DNA of 16,495 nt. It comes from Myxococcales bacterium (lineage in GTDB: Bacteria; Myxococcota; Polyangia; Fen-1088). Location of the stretch: positions 1 to 16,495 of the forward strand of contig PMCR01000338.1 of the NCBI GenBank assembly GCA_003155465.1. The letters run 5' to 3'. How positions within the stretch are numbered: position 1 is the first letter of the stretch; every line of letters starts with the position of its first letter. Shown here one piece after another: positions 1 to 7,713 of this stretch. Position numbers and translations under genes: made by a program. The notes beneath the pieces were generated by a model. That model did not search any database. It worked only from the letters and a program-made list of their open reading frames with translations, and was not told where the DNA came from.

Positions 1-1114
1 TACTGTTGGTCTCGGCGTTCCCGTAGTCGAAGCAGCACCCACCGTTGTAGTAATTGCCGCTGGTCACCATGTACATAGACTCCGGCTCGTCTTTGACTGC
101 GATGCCCGAGGTCTTGTCGTTGCGATAACCGGTGCCAGCCGGAATGTGAACTCCGTAGACCGTGTGGCCACCGACGGTCAACTTGAGAGCGGTCGCGACT
201 GCTTCGTTGTCTGTTGTGTTTTTGGCCCCGCCCGCCGGCGCCTTTGTGAGGTGGTTGCCCTTCTCGGACTGGTCATAAATGATAGAGATAGTGCACGACG
301 TGCCGGAGCAGAACGTGTCTTGCGCGGCCGCGTCGGCGAAGCCTCCAGGGGTCAGAGCTCCGATGTCCTTGGTTGTGTTGTCTGATGCGCGCTTGACCTG
401 GTAGAGCTTCCCGCTGTACGCGCCGGCAAGAGCCCGCACCGTGCTGTGTGCTGCAACACATGGTGTGTTGCCGGATGCATAGATGTCGCAAGGCCCGGTG
501 ACGGCCGTTGCCGTGCCGCCCGAACCGGTGGTTCCACCCCTACCGCTCGTGCCGCCCGAACCAACCTGACCGCCGGAAGCGCTTGCGCCTGAAGTGGGCT
601 GTGCCCCGCCGGTTGAAACTGTTCCACCCGTGGCCCCTGTGCCTCCAGTGCTTGTGATTCCCGCAGTTGCAATGGCGCCACCGGTCGCCGTCGTGCCCCC
701 AATGCTTGTGATTCCCGCAGTTGCAATGGCGCCACCGGTCGCAAGGGAACCGCCTGTATCTGTTGCGCCTCCGGAGTTCCGCATTCCACCGGTCGCCATG
801 CCTCCGCTTGCTACGGTGCCACCCGTGCCCGTGGTCATGCTCCCTCCGCTGGCAAGCGAGCCACCGGTTGCGACCGAGCCGCCAGTCTCGACAGAACCTC
901 CCGTGTTTATGCTTCCCCCGGCACTGCTTCCTCCCGTGCTCGTCACCCCTCCAGTCGCCGTCGAGCCACCCGCGCTGTTCTTGCCGCCTGTCCCCTGCTT
1001 TACGTTCCCACCAGGTGCAGAACATCCTAGGAGGAAAGCTCCGACCATCCCGGAGAGCAGTAGAGTTCTTGCAAATCGAAGCGTCCGCGTGGCGCCTGGC
1101 GCTGTGAACATCAT
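1..1114 (-). CDS. GH54 alpha-L-arabinofuranosidase, secreted lipoprotein (5' part, cut by the window edge)
   Basis: Read by hand on the minus strand: 371 codons stay open from ATG 1114 to the left edge. A GAGAGGAG ribosome-binding site lies 7-8 nt upstream; ATG 1111 is an equally possible start. Residues 1-30 are a lipoprotein signal peptide ending in the lipobox FLLGC, with the lipidated Cys at 31. Residues ~35-205 are a low-complexity linker of short Gly/Ser/Thr units (STGG, ATGG, SVETGG). From residue 207 the sequence (GPCDIYASGNTPCVAAHST, then IIYDQSEKGNHLT, GTGYRN, GGCCFDYGNAETN) matches the N-terminal catalytic part of GH54 AbfB enzymes. It includes the adjacent Cys360-Cys361, which in GH54 form a vicinal disulphide at the arabinose site. 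GH54 enzymes release arabinose from arabinan and arabinoxylan. The nucleophile and acid/base residues lie beyond the window. Expected location: tethered to the outer membrane or cell surface. Confidence 0.9.
   Translation of the reverse strand, partial: MMFTAPGATRTLRFARTLLLSGMVGAFLLGCSAPGGNVKQGTGGKNSAGGSTATGGVTSTGGSSAGGSINTGGSVETGGSVATGGSLASGGSMTTGTGGTVASGGMATGGMRNSGGATDTGGSLATGGAIATAGITSIGGTTATGGAIATAGITSTGGTGATGGTVSTGGAQPTSGASASGGQVGSGGTSGRGGTTGSGGTATAVTGPCDIYASGNTPCVAAHSTVRALAGAYSGKLYQVKRASDNTTKDIGALTPGGFADAAAQDTFCSGTSCTISIIYDQSEKGNHLTKAPAGGAKNTTDNEAVATALKLTVGGHTVYGVHIPAGTGYRNDKTSGIAVKDEPESMYMVTSGNYYNGGCCFDYGNAETNS
641..748 (-). repeat. 54-bp tandem duplication in the glycosidase linker
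   Basis: Two adjacent 54-bp units (641-694 and 695-748) share an identical 40-bp core (650-689 and 704-743). The period is 18 codons, so the duplication keeps frame and encodes two near-identical GGAIATAGITSxGGT-type units in the linker. Surrounding linker codons follow the same TGG theme but have diverged more, so this pair looks recent. Such repeats change linker length by slippage or unequal exchange. Confidence 0.85.
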
Positions 1115-1261
1115 CACAAGACTCCTCTCGCAAGAGTGGCGTTGATCATGGTCGTTGGGCATCATTGAATCTCCATCCTCTCCGATGGCAGTTCCACAAG
1201 CAAGGCCGGCAGAAAGCCCCCGACGATCTTGAGCAAGCGCTTGATCATGGCGCCGACGATT

Positions 1262-2557
1262 CTATCGTCCCAACGATCGCCGCAAGTTCACGCGTGCAAT
1301 CGCCAGTTCGTACTGGGCGCGCAGGTGGTTGAGGCGGGCCTGTGTCAGGGCTGACTGTGATTCGAGTAGATCTGTGGTGGTGGCGGTTCCGGCCTGGAGT
1401 TGTGCGTCGGTCACACGATAGGCTTCCTGCGCGCTGTCGATGGCCTGTTCTGCAACGGAAATGGCGCTGGCCGCGGCGTCGAGCTGGGCTAGGCCCGAGG
1501 CCACCTCGGCGCGAATCTGCAGCTTCTGGTTTTCCAGGTCCAAGGCCGCCGCGCGCGCCTGCGCCTGGCTGGCGCGATACGCGGCCCAGCTGGCGCCCCA
1601 TTCCCAGATGGCCCACTTGGCATTGAGACCGACAAAGGCGGAATTCGTGGGCAGGATGACCTGACCGTAGGAGCGCATGTACGCTCCCTCCAGATCAATC
1701 TCGGGCAGCAGGGCATACTGACGGGCCCGTCGCTGGTGTTCGCCCGCGTCGAGCAACAGCCGAGTCTGCAGAATCTCGGGACGGCCATCCAACGCCTGTA
1801 TCTGAGCGGCTGCTGTCTCAGGGCGATTCTGGCCCGATTCGAGTAGGGATCTCGGCTCGGCAAACGACACACCGATGTCGTCGGCCGGCAGACCCATCAA
1901 TGCCAGTAGGCCGGCACGCGAAACCAGTCCCTGCGCATGCGCTGAAATCGCCTGCTGGCGCGCGTTTGCCGCCGCCACTTTCACCCGCAGAACGTCAGCT
2001 TCGGTCAGCACCCCTGTGGCCAACTGCGCGCGCGCCACGCCCAAACGATCGTTGAGCTCGCGCTCAGAGGCAAGCGCGGTTTCCTCAAGCGCCTTGGCCT
2101 CGAAAACACGTAAATAGATGGTTTCCACGGCTTGCCGCAGAGACAGCTCGGCGCTTTGCTCCTGCGCCGCACCCGCCTGGGCGATCTCTTGCTGGCCGTG
2201 GTAGTCGGCAGACAAGCGCAGCAGACCAAGCAAGGGCTGATCCGCGGCAACCGTGAACATATTGGTGTCTTGCTTGCGAACCTGAAAAGATCCGGGCCCG
2301 ATCGCCGCATCGAAGGGCGAGTTGTAGTGCAGAAATTCATCACTGACATGAATGGCGGGCGCCAGGCGGCGGCCGGTGCTGCTCGCCATGGCTTGGCCAC
2401 CCTCCAGACGCGCCCGCACCGCTTGCAGAGCAGGATTCTGTCCCCGTGCAAGCGCCACCGCTTCCTCGACCGTGATGACCCGGTTCTCGTCCGCCCACGC
2501 AGCCGTGGAAAATCGCAGCGCGAGAGCGCAACAGAGCAAGCTACGAAAGCAACCCAT
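1262..2557 (-). CDS. TolC-like outer membrane efflux protein (OEP family)
   Basis: 431 residues, near the usual length for the outer membrane efflux family. Residues 1-22 form a signal peptide ending ...STAAWA. The mature part opens with ITVEEAVALARGQNPALQAVRARL, the usual first helix of OEP proteins. Two long Ala/Gln/Glu-rich coiled-coil repeats follow (about 130-220 and 325-425), each with the conserved Gly-x-leading-to-Asp/Leu turn (ATGVLTEADVLRVK; QAGTATTTDLLESQSALTQAR). TolC-type trimers form the outer membrane channel for drug pumps and type I secretion. ATG 2557 lies 3 nt after the emrA stop, and an AGG (from the last emrA codon) sits just upstream, so it is translated with the two genes before it. 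It is the last gene of the operon. No U-tract terminator is evident in the 147-bp gap that follows. Confidence 0.92.
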   Translation of the reverse strand: MGCFRSLLCCALALRFSTAAWADENRVITVEEAVALARGQNPALQAVRARLEGGQAMASSTGRRLAPAIHVSDEFLHYNSPFDAAIGPGSFQVRKQDTNMFTVAADQPLLGLLRLSADYHGQQEIAQAGAAQEQSAELSLRQAVETIYLRVFEAKALEETALASERELNDRLGVARAQLATGVLTEADVLRVKVAAANARQQAISAHAQGLVSRAGLLALMGLPADDIGVSFAEPRSLLESGQNRPETAAAQIQALDGRPEILQTRLLLDAGEHQRRARQYALLPEIDLEGAYMRSYGQVILPTNSAFVGLNAKWAIWEWGASWAAYRASQAQARAAALDLENQKLQIRAEVASGLAQLDAAASAISVAEQAIDSAQEAYRVTDAQLQAGTATTTDLLESQSALTQARLNHLRAQYELAIARVNLRRSLGR

Positions 2558-2560
2558 GGC

Positions 2561-3790
2561 TCACCTGAGGTGTACAGTCACGTCGACAGAATAGCCGGCG
2601 CGCAGATCGAGGTCCTTCGGAGGATTGGCCCAGGCAATGCGCACGGGAATTCGCTGGACCAGTTTGACGAAATTTCCCGTGGCGTTGTCAGACGGAATCA
2701 AGGAGAAGGTCGCACCCGTGCCGCCCGAGAGGCTTTCCACCCGGCCCTCCAGCTTGCGGCCCGGGTAGGCGTCCACGGTGATAACCGCCCGCTGGCCGAT
2801 CTTCATCCGGCCCACCTGCGTCTCCTTGAAATTGGCCACCACGTAGCTCGCGGTCGGGACAATGGAAATCACCGGCTGCCCGACCGCGGCCAGTTGCCCT
2901 GCGTGTGCCACCAGCCTGGAAGCCCAGCCGTCAGCCGGTGCCAAGATCTTGGTGTACGACAGTTGCAACCGCGCCAGGTCTAGCGCTGCCTGGGCGCTTT
3001 GCACCCGCGCATGGGCCAAAGCCGCGTTGGCCTCAGCCGCGGCGATCTGCGGCTCCACCGGCGCAGTCTGGCTCAAATGCCCCCGGGCTTCGTTCACGCG
3101 GGTCTGGGCGCCCCGGCGCGCGTCCCGGGCAAAAGCAAGTTGCGCGCGCGCTTGCCCGAGCGCGGCCTGGCTGCCATCAGAAGCGATCTGGGCTGCGTCC
3201 AGACGATCTTGTGGGATGGCATGCGCCGCCCGCAACTGCTTGGCGCGATCGAGATCGATCTGGGTCTTGTGGAAGTCAGCCTCGGCGCGTGCCACGGCGG
3301 CATTGGCCGCTGCCACCTGGGCGGAGGCACTGCTCACCCCGACGGAAGAGCCACTGACCGCGGCTTGCGCACTGGCGAACCCGCCGCGCGAGGTGGCACG
3401 CACCACCTGCACCTGGGCATCGGCAGACTGGGCCTGTGCCTGGGCGCTCGCCAGCTCGGCCTCGGTCTGACGCACCCGTGCCGTGTAGTCAGCATCGTCG
3501 ATCTCGGCCAGCGGGTCGCCCTTCTTGACCGTCTGGTTCTCCGAGATGCGAATGGCCACGAGCTGTCCCGCCACACGGGTGGCCACCGGGACCACGTCGG
3601 ACGTGATCTGGGCATCGTCGGTTTCTTCTTGGCCCGCGGTGGTGACGGCGTATGTGGCCACACTGGCCAGCACCGTGCCGATGATCACGGCCAGAACCAC
3701 GAAGGGCCGCCGCTTGTTGCGCGGGGCGGGCGCAGCCTCGTCGACCGGTGGGCTGTTCTTCGGAAAGGCAGATTGGGCAGATTCCTTCAT
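2561..3790 (-). CDS. emrA: EmrA-like periplasmic adaptor (HlyD/MFP family)
   Basis: 409 residues. A short cytoplasmic Lys/Arg-rich N-terminus is followed by one membrane anchor (about 29-50, FVVLAVIIGTVLASVATYAV). Next come the EmrA-type ETDDAQITSDVVPVATRVAGQ strand of the lipoyl/barrel-sandwich domain and SENQTVKKGDPLAEID. An Ala/Gln-rich helical hairpin spans about 100-270, then the second half of the lipoyl domain (LSYTKILAPADGWASRL) and a beta-barrel (VVANFKETQVGRMKIGQ). The hairpin spans the periplasm and meets TolC, while the anchor pairs with the EmrB permease. ATG 3790 begins 1 nt after the emrB stop, with GGAG 7 nt upstream formed by the end of emrB, a clear translational coupling. 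Substrate cannot be told from sequence. Confidence 0.93.
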   Translation of the reverse strand: MKESAQSAFPKNSPPVDEAAPAPRNKRRPFVVLAVIIGTVLASVATYAVTTAGQEETDDAQITSDVVPVATRVAGQLVAIRISENQTVKKGDPLAEIDDADYTARVRQTEAELASAQAQAQSADAQVQVVRATSRGGFASAQAAVSGSSVGVSSASAQVAAANAAVARAEADFHKTQIDLDRAKQLRAAHAIPQDRLDAAQIASDGSQAALGQARAQLAFARDARRGAQTRVNEARGHLSQTAPVEPQIAAAEANAALAHARVQSAQAALDLARLQLSYTKILAPADGWASRLVAHAGQLAAVGQPVISIVPTASYVVANFKETQVGRMKIGQRAVITVDAYPGRKLEGRVESLSGGTGATFSLIPSDNATGNFVKLVQRIPVRIAWANPPKDLDLRAGYSVDVTVHLR

Positions 3791-3791
3791 G

Positions 3792-5402
3792 CTACATCTC
3801 CACGTGAACCGCGGGCTGTACAGCAGCGGCCGACGCTTGACGAGGCGAGCGCCTCAAGAAGTACACCAGGGGCAACACGCACAAGAACGAGAGCCCGGTC
3901 AGCAGAAACACCTGTTCAAACGCGATAACCGCAGATTGTTTCGCGACTGCCCCCGCCACCGCGCGCACAGCGCCGGCGCGCGCCGCGGACGGGTTCATCC
4001 CCATACGCTCGAACGCCTGCTGCGCACTGTAGAGGCGGGGCATGAGGGTGGACGAACCGGCCACGATATGCGTGCCGAGGACGGCGCGAACCATCGACAT
4101 CCGGCGTGTGAGCACAGTGGCGAAGATCGCCAATCCAATCGAACCCCCGATGAAGCGAACCACCGAGTTCAGCCCGGCCGCATCGGCCAGCTTGTGGCGC
4201 GGCACGCGGCTCAGCGCCACTGTGGCCAAGGGCACGAACAGACAGCTGAACCCGAGTCCCTGCACCAGCAATGCGCCTATGATCCCGCTTTCCGACGTGG
4301 CCAGGGTGTAGTGGCTCATCATCCAGGTGCTGACCGCCACGCAAATCACGCCGAAGCTGACCACCAGGCGGGGCGAAAGAACGTTGTAGGTCCGGCCCAC
4401 GATGGGCGTGACCACCATCATGATCAGCGCCCGAGGCATGAGCGCCAGCCCCGACTGCGTCGCGGTGTAGCCCAGCACCTCTTGCAGAAACACCGGCAAC
4501 AGGAAAGTCACCGCCATCAGCAGCGCGAACATCACGCCACCCACCAGCGTCCCTGCGGCGAAGACCTTGTCTTTGAATAGCGAGATGTCCACCGCAGGAA
4601 CCGCAGCAGTCAACTCGCGCACAATGAAGGTTGCAATCGCAATGAATGAAACCAGGCTGAGGCTGGAGATGACCCGCGAGTCGAACCAGTCGTCGCGATT
4701 GCCTTCTTCGAGCACGTACTGCAGAGCTGCCAGGCCGATGCTGAGCAGGGCAATGCCGATCCAGTCCAGGTTTGCGCGCCGTTTTACCGCCATGGCCCGC
4801 TGGGCAGAGCGAAGATCCTCGGGCTCGCGGACGAAATTGGATACCATGACCAGCGCGAGCAGGCCGACCGGCAGATTGATGAAAAAGATCCACGGCCAAC
4901 TATAGTTGTCCACGATGTATCCGCCCAGGGTTGGCCCCAGCGCGGGTCCGATGATCACCGCCATGCCGAATACGGCCATCGCCATGCCCTGTTCTTTGGG
5001 CGGAAAGGTCTGGCGCAGGATCGCCTGCTCGGTGGGCTGCAGGGCGCCGGCCCCCAGCCCCTGGATGAAACGAAAGGCCACGAGCGTGGTCAGGCTACCG
5101 GCCAGCCCGCATAGGGCAGACGACAGGATGAAGATCGATAACGCGGCCATGTACACACGTTTTTGGCCGAAAAGATCTCCCAGAAACGCGGTCAGAGGCA
5201 TCACCACCACGTTGGCAATGACGAAACCGGTGGTGACCCAGGTGATTTCCTCGACTGTGGCGCCGAGTGATCCGCGCAGATGCGGCACTGCCACGTTCAC
5301 AATCGATGCGTCGATGGTGCCCATCAGGGTTCCAAAGGTCACGGAAATCGTGACCAGCCACTTGTTTACCGGTGGCGGCCCGCTGGGCGCGGGAGGGATC
5401 AT
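3792..5402 (-). CDS. emrB: DHA2-family MFS drug efflux permease (EmrB-like, 14 TM)
   Basis: 536 residues from ATG 5402; a TTG at 5435 would add 11 residues, and a stop lies just before it. Neither start has a clear ribosome-binding site, so the start is uncertain. Features of the DHA2 family: TMS1 motif TIDASIVNVAVPHL, motif A GDLFGQKRVYM after TMS2, RFIQGLGAGALQPTEQAIL, and the antiporter motif C GMAVIIGPALGPTLGGYI in TMS5. A hydrophobic profile consistent with 14 segments runs to the end, which is a short basic/Ala-rich cytoplasmic tail. EmrB exports hydrophobic compounds using the proton gradient, through EmrA and TolC. It is the first gene of the three-gene operon. No TetR or MarR regulator is adjacent. 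Confidence 0.93.
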   Translation of the reverse strand: MIPPAPSGPPPVNKWLVTISVTFGTLMGTIDASIVNVAVPHLRGSLGATVEEITWVTTGFVIANVVVMPLTAFLGDLFGQKRVYMAALSIFILSSALCGLAGSLTTLVAFRFIQGLGAGALQPTEQAILRQTFPPKEQGMAMAVFGMAVIIGPALGPTLGGYIVDNYSWPWIFFINLPVGLLALVMVSNFVREPEDLRSAQRAMAVKRRANLDWIGIALLSIGLAALQYVLEEGNRDDWFDSRVISSLSLVSFIAIATFIVRELTAAVPAVDISLFKDKVFAAGTLVGGVMFALLMAVTFLLPVFLQEVLGYTATQSGLALMPRALIMMVVTPIVGRTYNVLSPRLVVSFGVICVAVSTWMMSHYTLATSESGIIGALLVQGLGFSCLFVPLATVALSRVPRHKLADAAGLNSVVRFIGGSIGLAIFATVLTRRMSMVRAVLGTHIVAGSSTLMPRLYSAQQAFERMGMNPSAARAGAVRAVAGAVAKQSAVIAFEQVFLLTGLSFLCVLPLVYFLRRSPRQASAAAVQPAVHVEM

Positions 5403-5462
5403 GGAATTTTGCACAGACGGCAAACGAGATTCCAAACATCAGCGGACAGAATTCGAACTCGC

Positions 5463-5490
5463 AAGATACTGGCCAGATCGGCATAGTCAA
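5463..5490 (-). promoter_or_regulatory. sigma70-like promoter for the efflux operon
   Basis: Read on the minus strand: TTGACT (5490-5485), a 16-bp spacer, then TATCTT (5468-5463). This matches -35 in 5 of 6 positions and -10 in 4 of 6. Transcription would begin near 5456, giving a leader of about 20 nt to TTG 5435 or 54 nt to ATG 5402. A TTCGAA palindrome lies around the expected start and a TGGCCA palindrome inside the spacer; either might be an operator, but neither is a recognised site. Confidence 0.5.
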
Positions 5491-5833
5491 CCGCATGGAT
5501 ACAACGCTGCTGAGGGGTACGATGCTGCCGTCAGCGCGGAGTTACATTGTGCGCCCCCGCGAATAGCCGGTTCTCCGTCGAGTCGACCGGCGCGGCTTCC
5601 CATGAGATCGTGCTCGGCGCCAGCGCCGCGTTCCAGGACGCCGTGGACTGCATGCAGAAAGGGGCTGCGGACTACTTGGCCTCCGCCGCGTCTTGGTTCA
5701 TATCCTGACCCGATGCGGCGCTTCCTTCAGGAAGTGAAGGGCCTCGCCTGCAGCGGTATCAGCGCCCCGCGGCGGCTCCGATTCGGCGCGCCAAGTTCTT
5801 CTCCAGCGCCACTCCGGTGTTGGACAGAGGGAA

Positions 5834-5860
5834 TGGACATCTCCTCCAAGCCAGAATAAT
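5834..5860 (+). promoter_or_regulatory. possible promoter for the TPR/barrel protein gene
   Basis: TGGACA (5834-5839) resembles a -35 box and AATAAT (5855-5860) a -10 box. The spacer is only 15 bp, shorter than ideal. The region is AT-richer than its surroundings and ends about 30 nt before ATG 5891. Weak call. Confidence 0.3.
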
Positions 5861-5890
5861 GATAGGACCCTGCCGCCAGGAGCTGCACTC

Positions 5891-7690
5891 ATGAAGATAT
5901 ACCGCTGTTTTCTCCCGCACCTTGTCGCTTTCTTGTCCGCTTTCGCCCTGTTGTCGCAGTCCGGCATCGCGATGGGGAAGTCCGGCAAGGGCCAGGACCC
6001 GGTGAGCAAAGCCGTCGAGATCAACAAGCAGGCCTTGGGCCAGCTGCAGGCGGGGAAGTACGAGGCCGCGCGCGATGCCCTCTGGGGCGCCATCGCGCTT
6101 CTCACCGACGCGAACCTGGGTGAGCACGCGATCGCGGCGCGAACCCACGTGCACCTGGCCGCCGTCTACATGACGGGCTTCAACGACAGGAACAAGGCCA
6201 TCCGACAGTTCGTGCTCGCCCTCAAGATCGACCCCAACATCAAGATTACACCGCAGGTCGAGACCGCCGCTTTGGACGAGGCCTTCGACGCGGCCCACGG
6301 CCAATCCGGACTGGCGCCCCAGACGAGAACGGCTTCTGCCCCGGCGGGCAAGACCTCGGCTGCGACAGTGCCGTCAGCAGGGGAGGACCGCGCGGCGGCC
6401 AGCGGTTCCTCGACTGGCGCGTCCGCGGGTGGCCGGCGTGGATTGCGCGGGGCCAAACTATTCGTGGACCAGGAAGAGCCGGCACCGCCGGCAAGGGTTC
6501 CCGAGCCGTTCTACTGCCCCCTGCCCAGCGAGGTGCCGCCCAAGCAGGACATCATGGTTCGCTGCCTCACGCAGAAGCAGCCACGGCGGGCCAGCGCCAC
6601 GATCTTCTATCGTGAAAGCGGCGCTGAGGACTTCACGCCCCTCCCCATGACTCGTTCACCCAAGGGCTGGCTCACGGCCACTGTTCCCGCCGCTGCTGTC
6701 ACGGGTAGCGCATTCCAGTACTACCTGGAAGCGAAGCTTCCGGGCGTGAAGGAGCCCCTGACCATCGGAACTGCCGACGGCCCGAACCTGATGCCAATCA
6801 TCGACGGTGCGGCGCCCGTGAACAACACCGTGTTGGCGATGCTGTTGCAGGGCAAGGACACCAGCACGAGAACCGCACCTGTGGCCGATGACAACGCCCC
6901 GCTGGAGGAGATCAACAAGCAGTACCAGATCGACGAAGACTTGCGAAAGTACCACCGCCGTCTGGCTGGGGCGTTCTTCCTTTCGGTTGGCGGCGGCGCG
7001 TTTGCGATGACCTACCACGGTGCGATGACCCAAGACAGCCATGACAAGGCCAACGGGAATCCCCTCCACATAACGGCGGGCTACTCGCCAGCTAACCTCT
7101 ACCAGATTCTCCCGGAACTCGGCTACCAGGTTACTGACAGGTTTGCCCTCTCGCTGCAGATGCGCTATCAGAGCACCCCGCCCCTTTCCGCCCAGTGGGT
7201 TCCCGCAACGGGCGTGCGCAACCCGCCGACCCATGCGCTGGCTTTCTTTCTCCGCGGCCAGTTCGCCTTTCTCACGGCTGGGAACTTCCAGGCCTTTGGG
7301 TCAGGCGTCGCGGGTTACGGGATCGGGAGGACATTCTTGGGCTACATCGCGAGGGAGTGCGATCTCTCAAATGATTACGGTCAGCAGTGCCTTCTCGAGA
7401 AGCCGGGCAAGGGGCATAGCGACACGGTCAGCGGAGGGCCACTGGCCTTTGGCGCGGGCTTGGGCGTGACGTACCACCTGTCGCGCTGGCTCGCGATCTG
7501 GGTGGAAGCGCGTGGCATGTCCAGCGTGGCACCGACCATGCTGCTGGCCGAGTACAATGCGGGCCTCACCTTCGCGCACAAGTTTGAAAGGTCAGGCGCG
7601 CCACCCCCGATGCAGGAAGGCGCCGGCGGATGGGAGAGGCCGCCGGAGGAACGGGAGGCGCCCCCGGCTGACGCGCCTCCCTCGGAATAG
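5891..7690 (+). CDS. Envelope protein: TPR-like N-terminus, beta-sandwich middle, predicted outer-membrane barrel
   Basis: 599 residues; ATG 5891 has AGGAG 8 nt upstream. Residues 1-27 are a signal peptide (hydrophobic FLPHLVAFLSAFALLSQSGIA). Residues ~38-120 look like TPR helices (AVEINKQALGQLQAGKYEAARDAL; HVHLAAVYMTGFNDRNKAIRQF; LALKIDPNIKI). An Ala/Ser/Pro-rich linker follows (about 135-200), then a beta-rich domain (about 205-310; FYCPLPSEVPPKQDI, ASATIFYRESG, FQYYLEAKLPG). From ~350 to 575 alternating Gly and aromatic strands (AFFLSVGGGAFAMTY, PELGYQVTDRFALSLQMRY, LAFFLRGQFAFL, GAGLGVTYHLSRWLAIWVEARG) suggest an outer-membrane barrel, ending in a Pro/Glu-rich tail. Proteins of this plan are common and uncharacterised in myxobacteria. 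A role in envelope structure or in assembling a surface complex is only a guess. Confidence 0.75.
   Translation: MKIYRCFLPHLVAFLSAFALLSQSGIAMGKSGKGQDPVSKAVEINKQALGQLQAGKYEAARDALWGAIALLTDANLGEHAIAARTHVHLAAVYMTGFNDRNKAIRQFVLALKIDPNIKITPQVETAALDEAFDAAHGQSGLAPQTRTASAPAGKTSAATVPSAGEDRAAASGSSTGASAGGRRGLRGAKLFVDQEEPAPPARVPEPFYCPLPSEVPPKQDIMVRCLTQKQPRRASATIFYRESGAEDFTPLPMTRSPKGWLTATVPAAAVTGSAFQYYLEAKLPGVKEPLTIGTADGPNLMPIIDGAAPVNNTVLAMLLQGKDTSTRTAPVADDNAPLEEINKQYQIDEDLRKYHRRLAGAFFLSVGGGAFAMTYHGAMTQDSHDKANGNPLHITAGYSPANLYQILPELGYQVTDRFALSLQMRYQSTPPLSAQWVPATGVRNPPTHALAFFLRGQFAFLTAGNFQAFGSGVAGYGIGRTFLGYIARECDLSNDYGQQCLLEKPGKGHSDTVSGGPLAFGAGLGVTYHLSRWLAIWVEARGMSSVAPTMLLAEYNAGLTFAHKFERSGAPPPMQEGAGGWERPPEEREAPPADAPPSE
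7653..7681 (+). other. stem-loop at the 3' end of the envelope protein gene
   Basis: Perfect 9-bp inverted repeat GGGAGGCGC (7653-7661) and GCGCCTCCC (7673-7681) with an 11-nt loop, inside the last codons before stop 7690. There is no U-run after it, so it is not a canonical intrinsic terminator. It may slow decay or reduce read-through into the kinase gene that starts 23 nt after the stop. Confidence 0.4.
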
Positions 7691-7713
7691 TCGCGTCGAT
7701 CAGGGGCGCCGGG

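Larger units (their letters stand above)
5436..5890. other. 455-bp spacer between divergent genes
   Basis: No convincing gene. It holds the efflux promoter at its left end and, at its right end, the ribosome-binding site AGGAG (5878-5882) for the plus-strand gene at 5891. In the middle, a plus-strand frame (about 5514-5708, stop TGA 5706-5708) contains DAVDCMQKGAADYL, which resembles the end of a response-regulator receiver domain. It lacks an upstream receiver core and a start, so at most it is a relic. Nothing else in the middle is recognisable. Confidence 0.5.

Noticed and set aside
540..1133. Minus-strand frame with repeated His/Cys/Trp units (CNCGNHKHW) that looks like a metal-binding repeat protein.
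   Set aside because: It is another frame of the Gly/Ser/Thr linker repeat of the GH54 lipoprotein. The linker frame has the signal peptide, lipobox, ribosome-binding site and a recognisable catalytic domain.
594..1145. Plus-strand Pro/Val-rich repeat frame (APPV/VPPV).
   Set aside because: It is the antisense reading of the GGx linker codons; no ribosome-binding site or recognisable domain.
1142..1250. Direct repeat TTGATCATGG (1142-1151 and 1241-1250) plus palindrome CAAGCGCTTG (1234-1243) in the gap after tolC.
   Set aside because: Only 10 bp, no U-run and no known site; could be chance, so not called as terminator or attachment site.
2132..4580. Long plus-strand open frames opposite the efflux operon.
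   Set aside because: GC-rich antisense shadows; the minus strand has full-length, motif-complete EmrB, EmrA and TolC.
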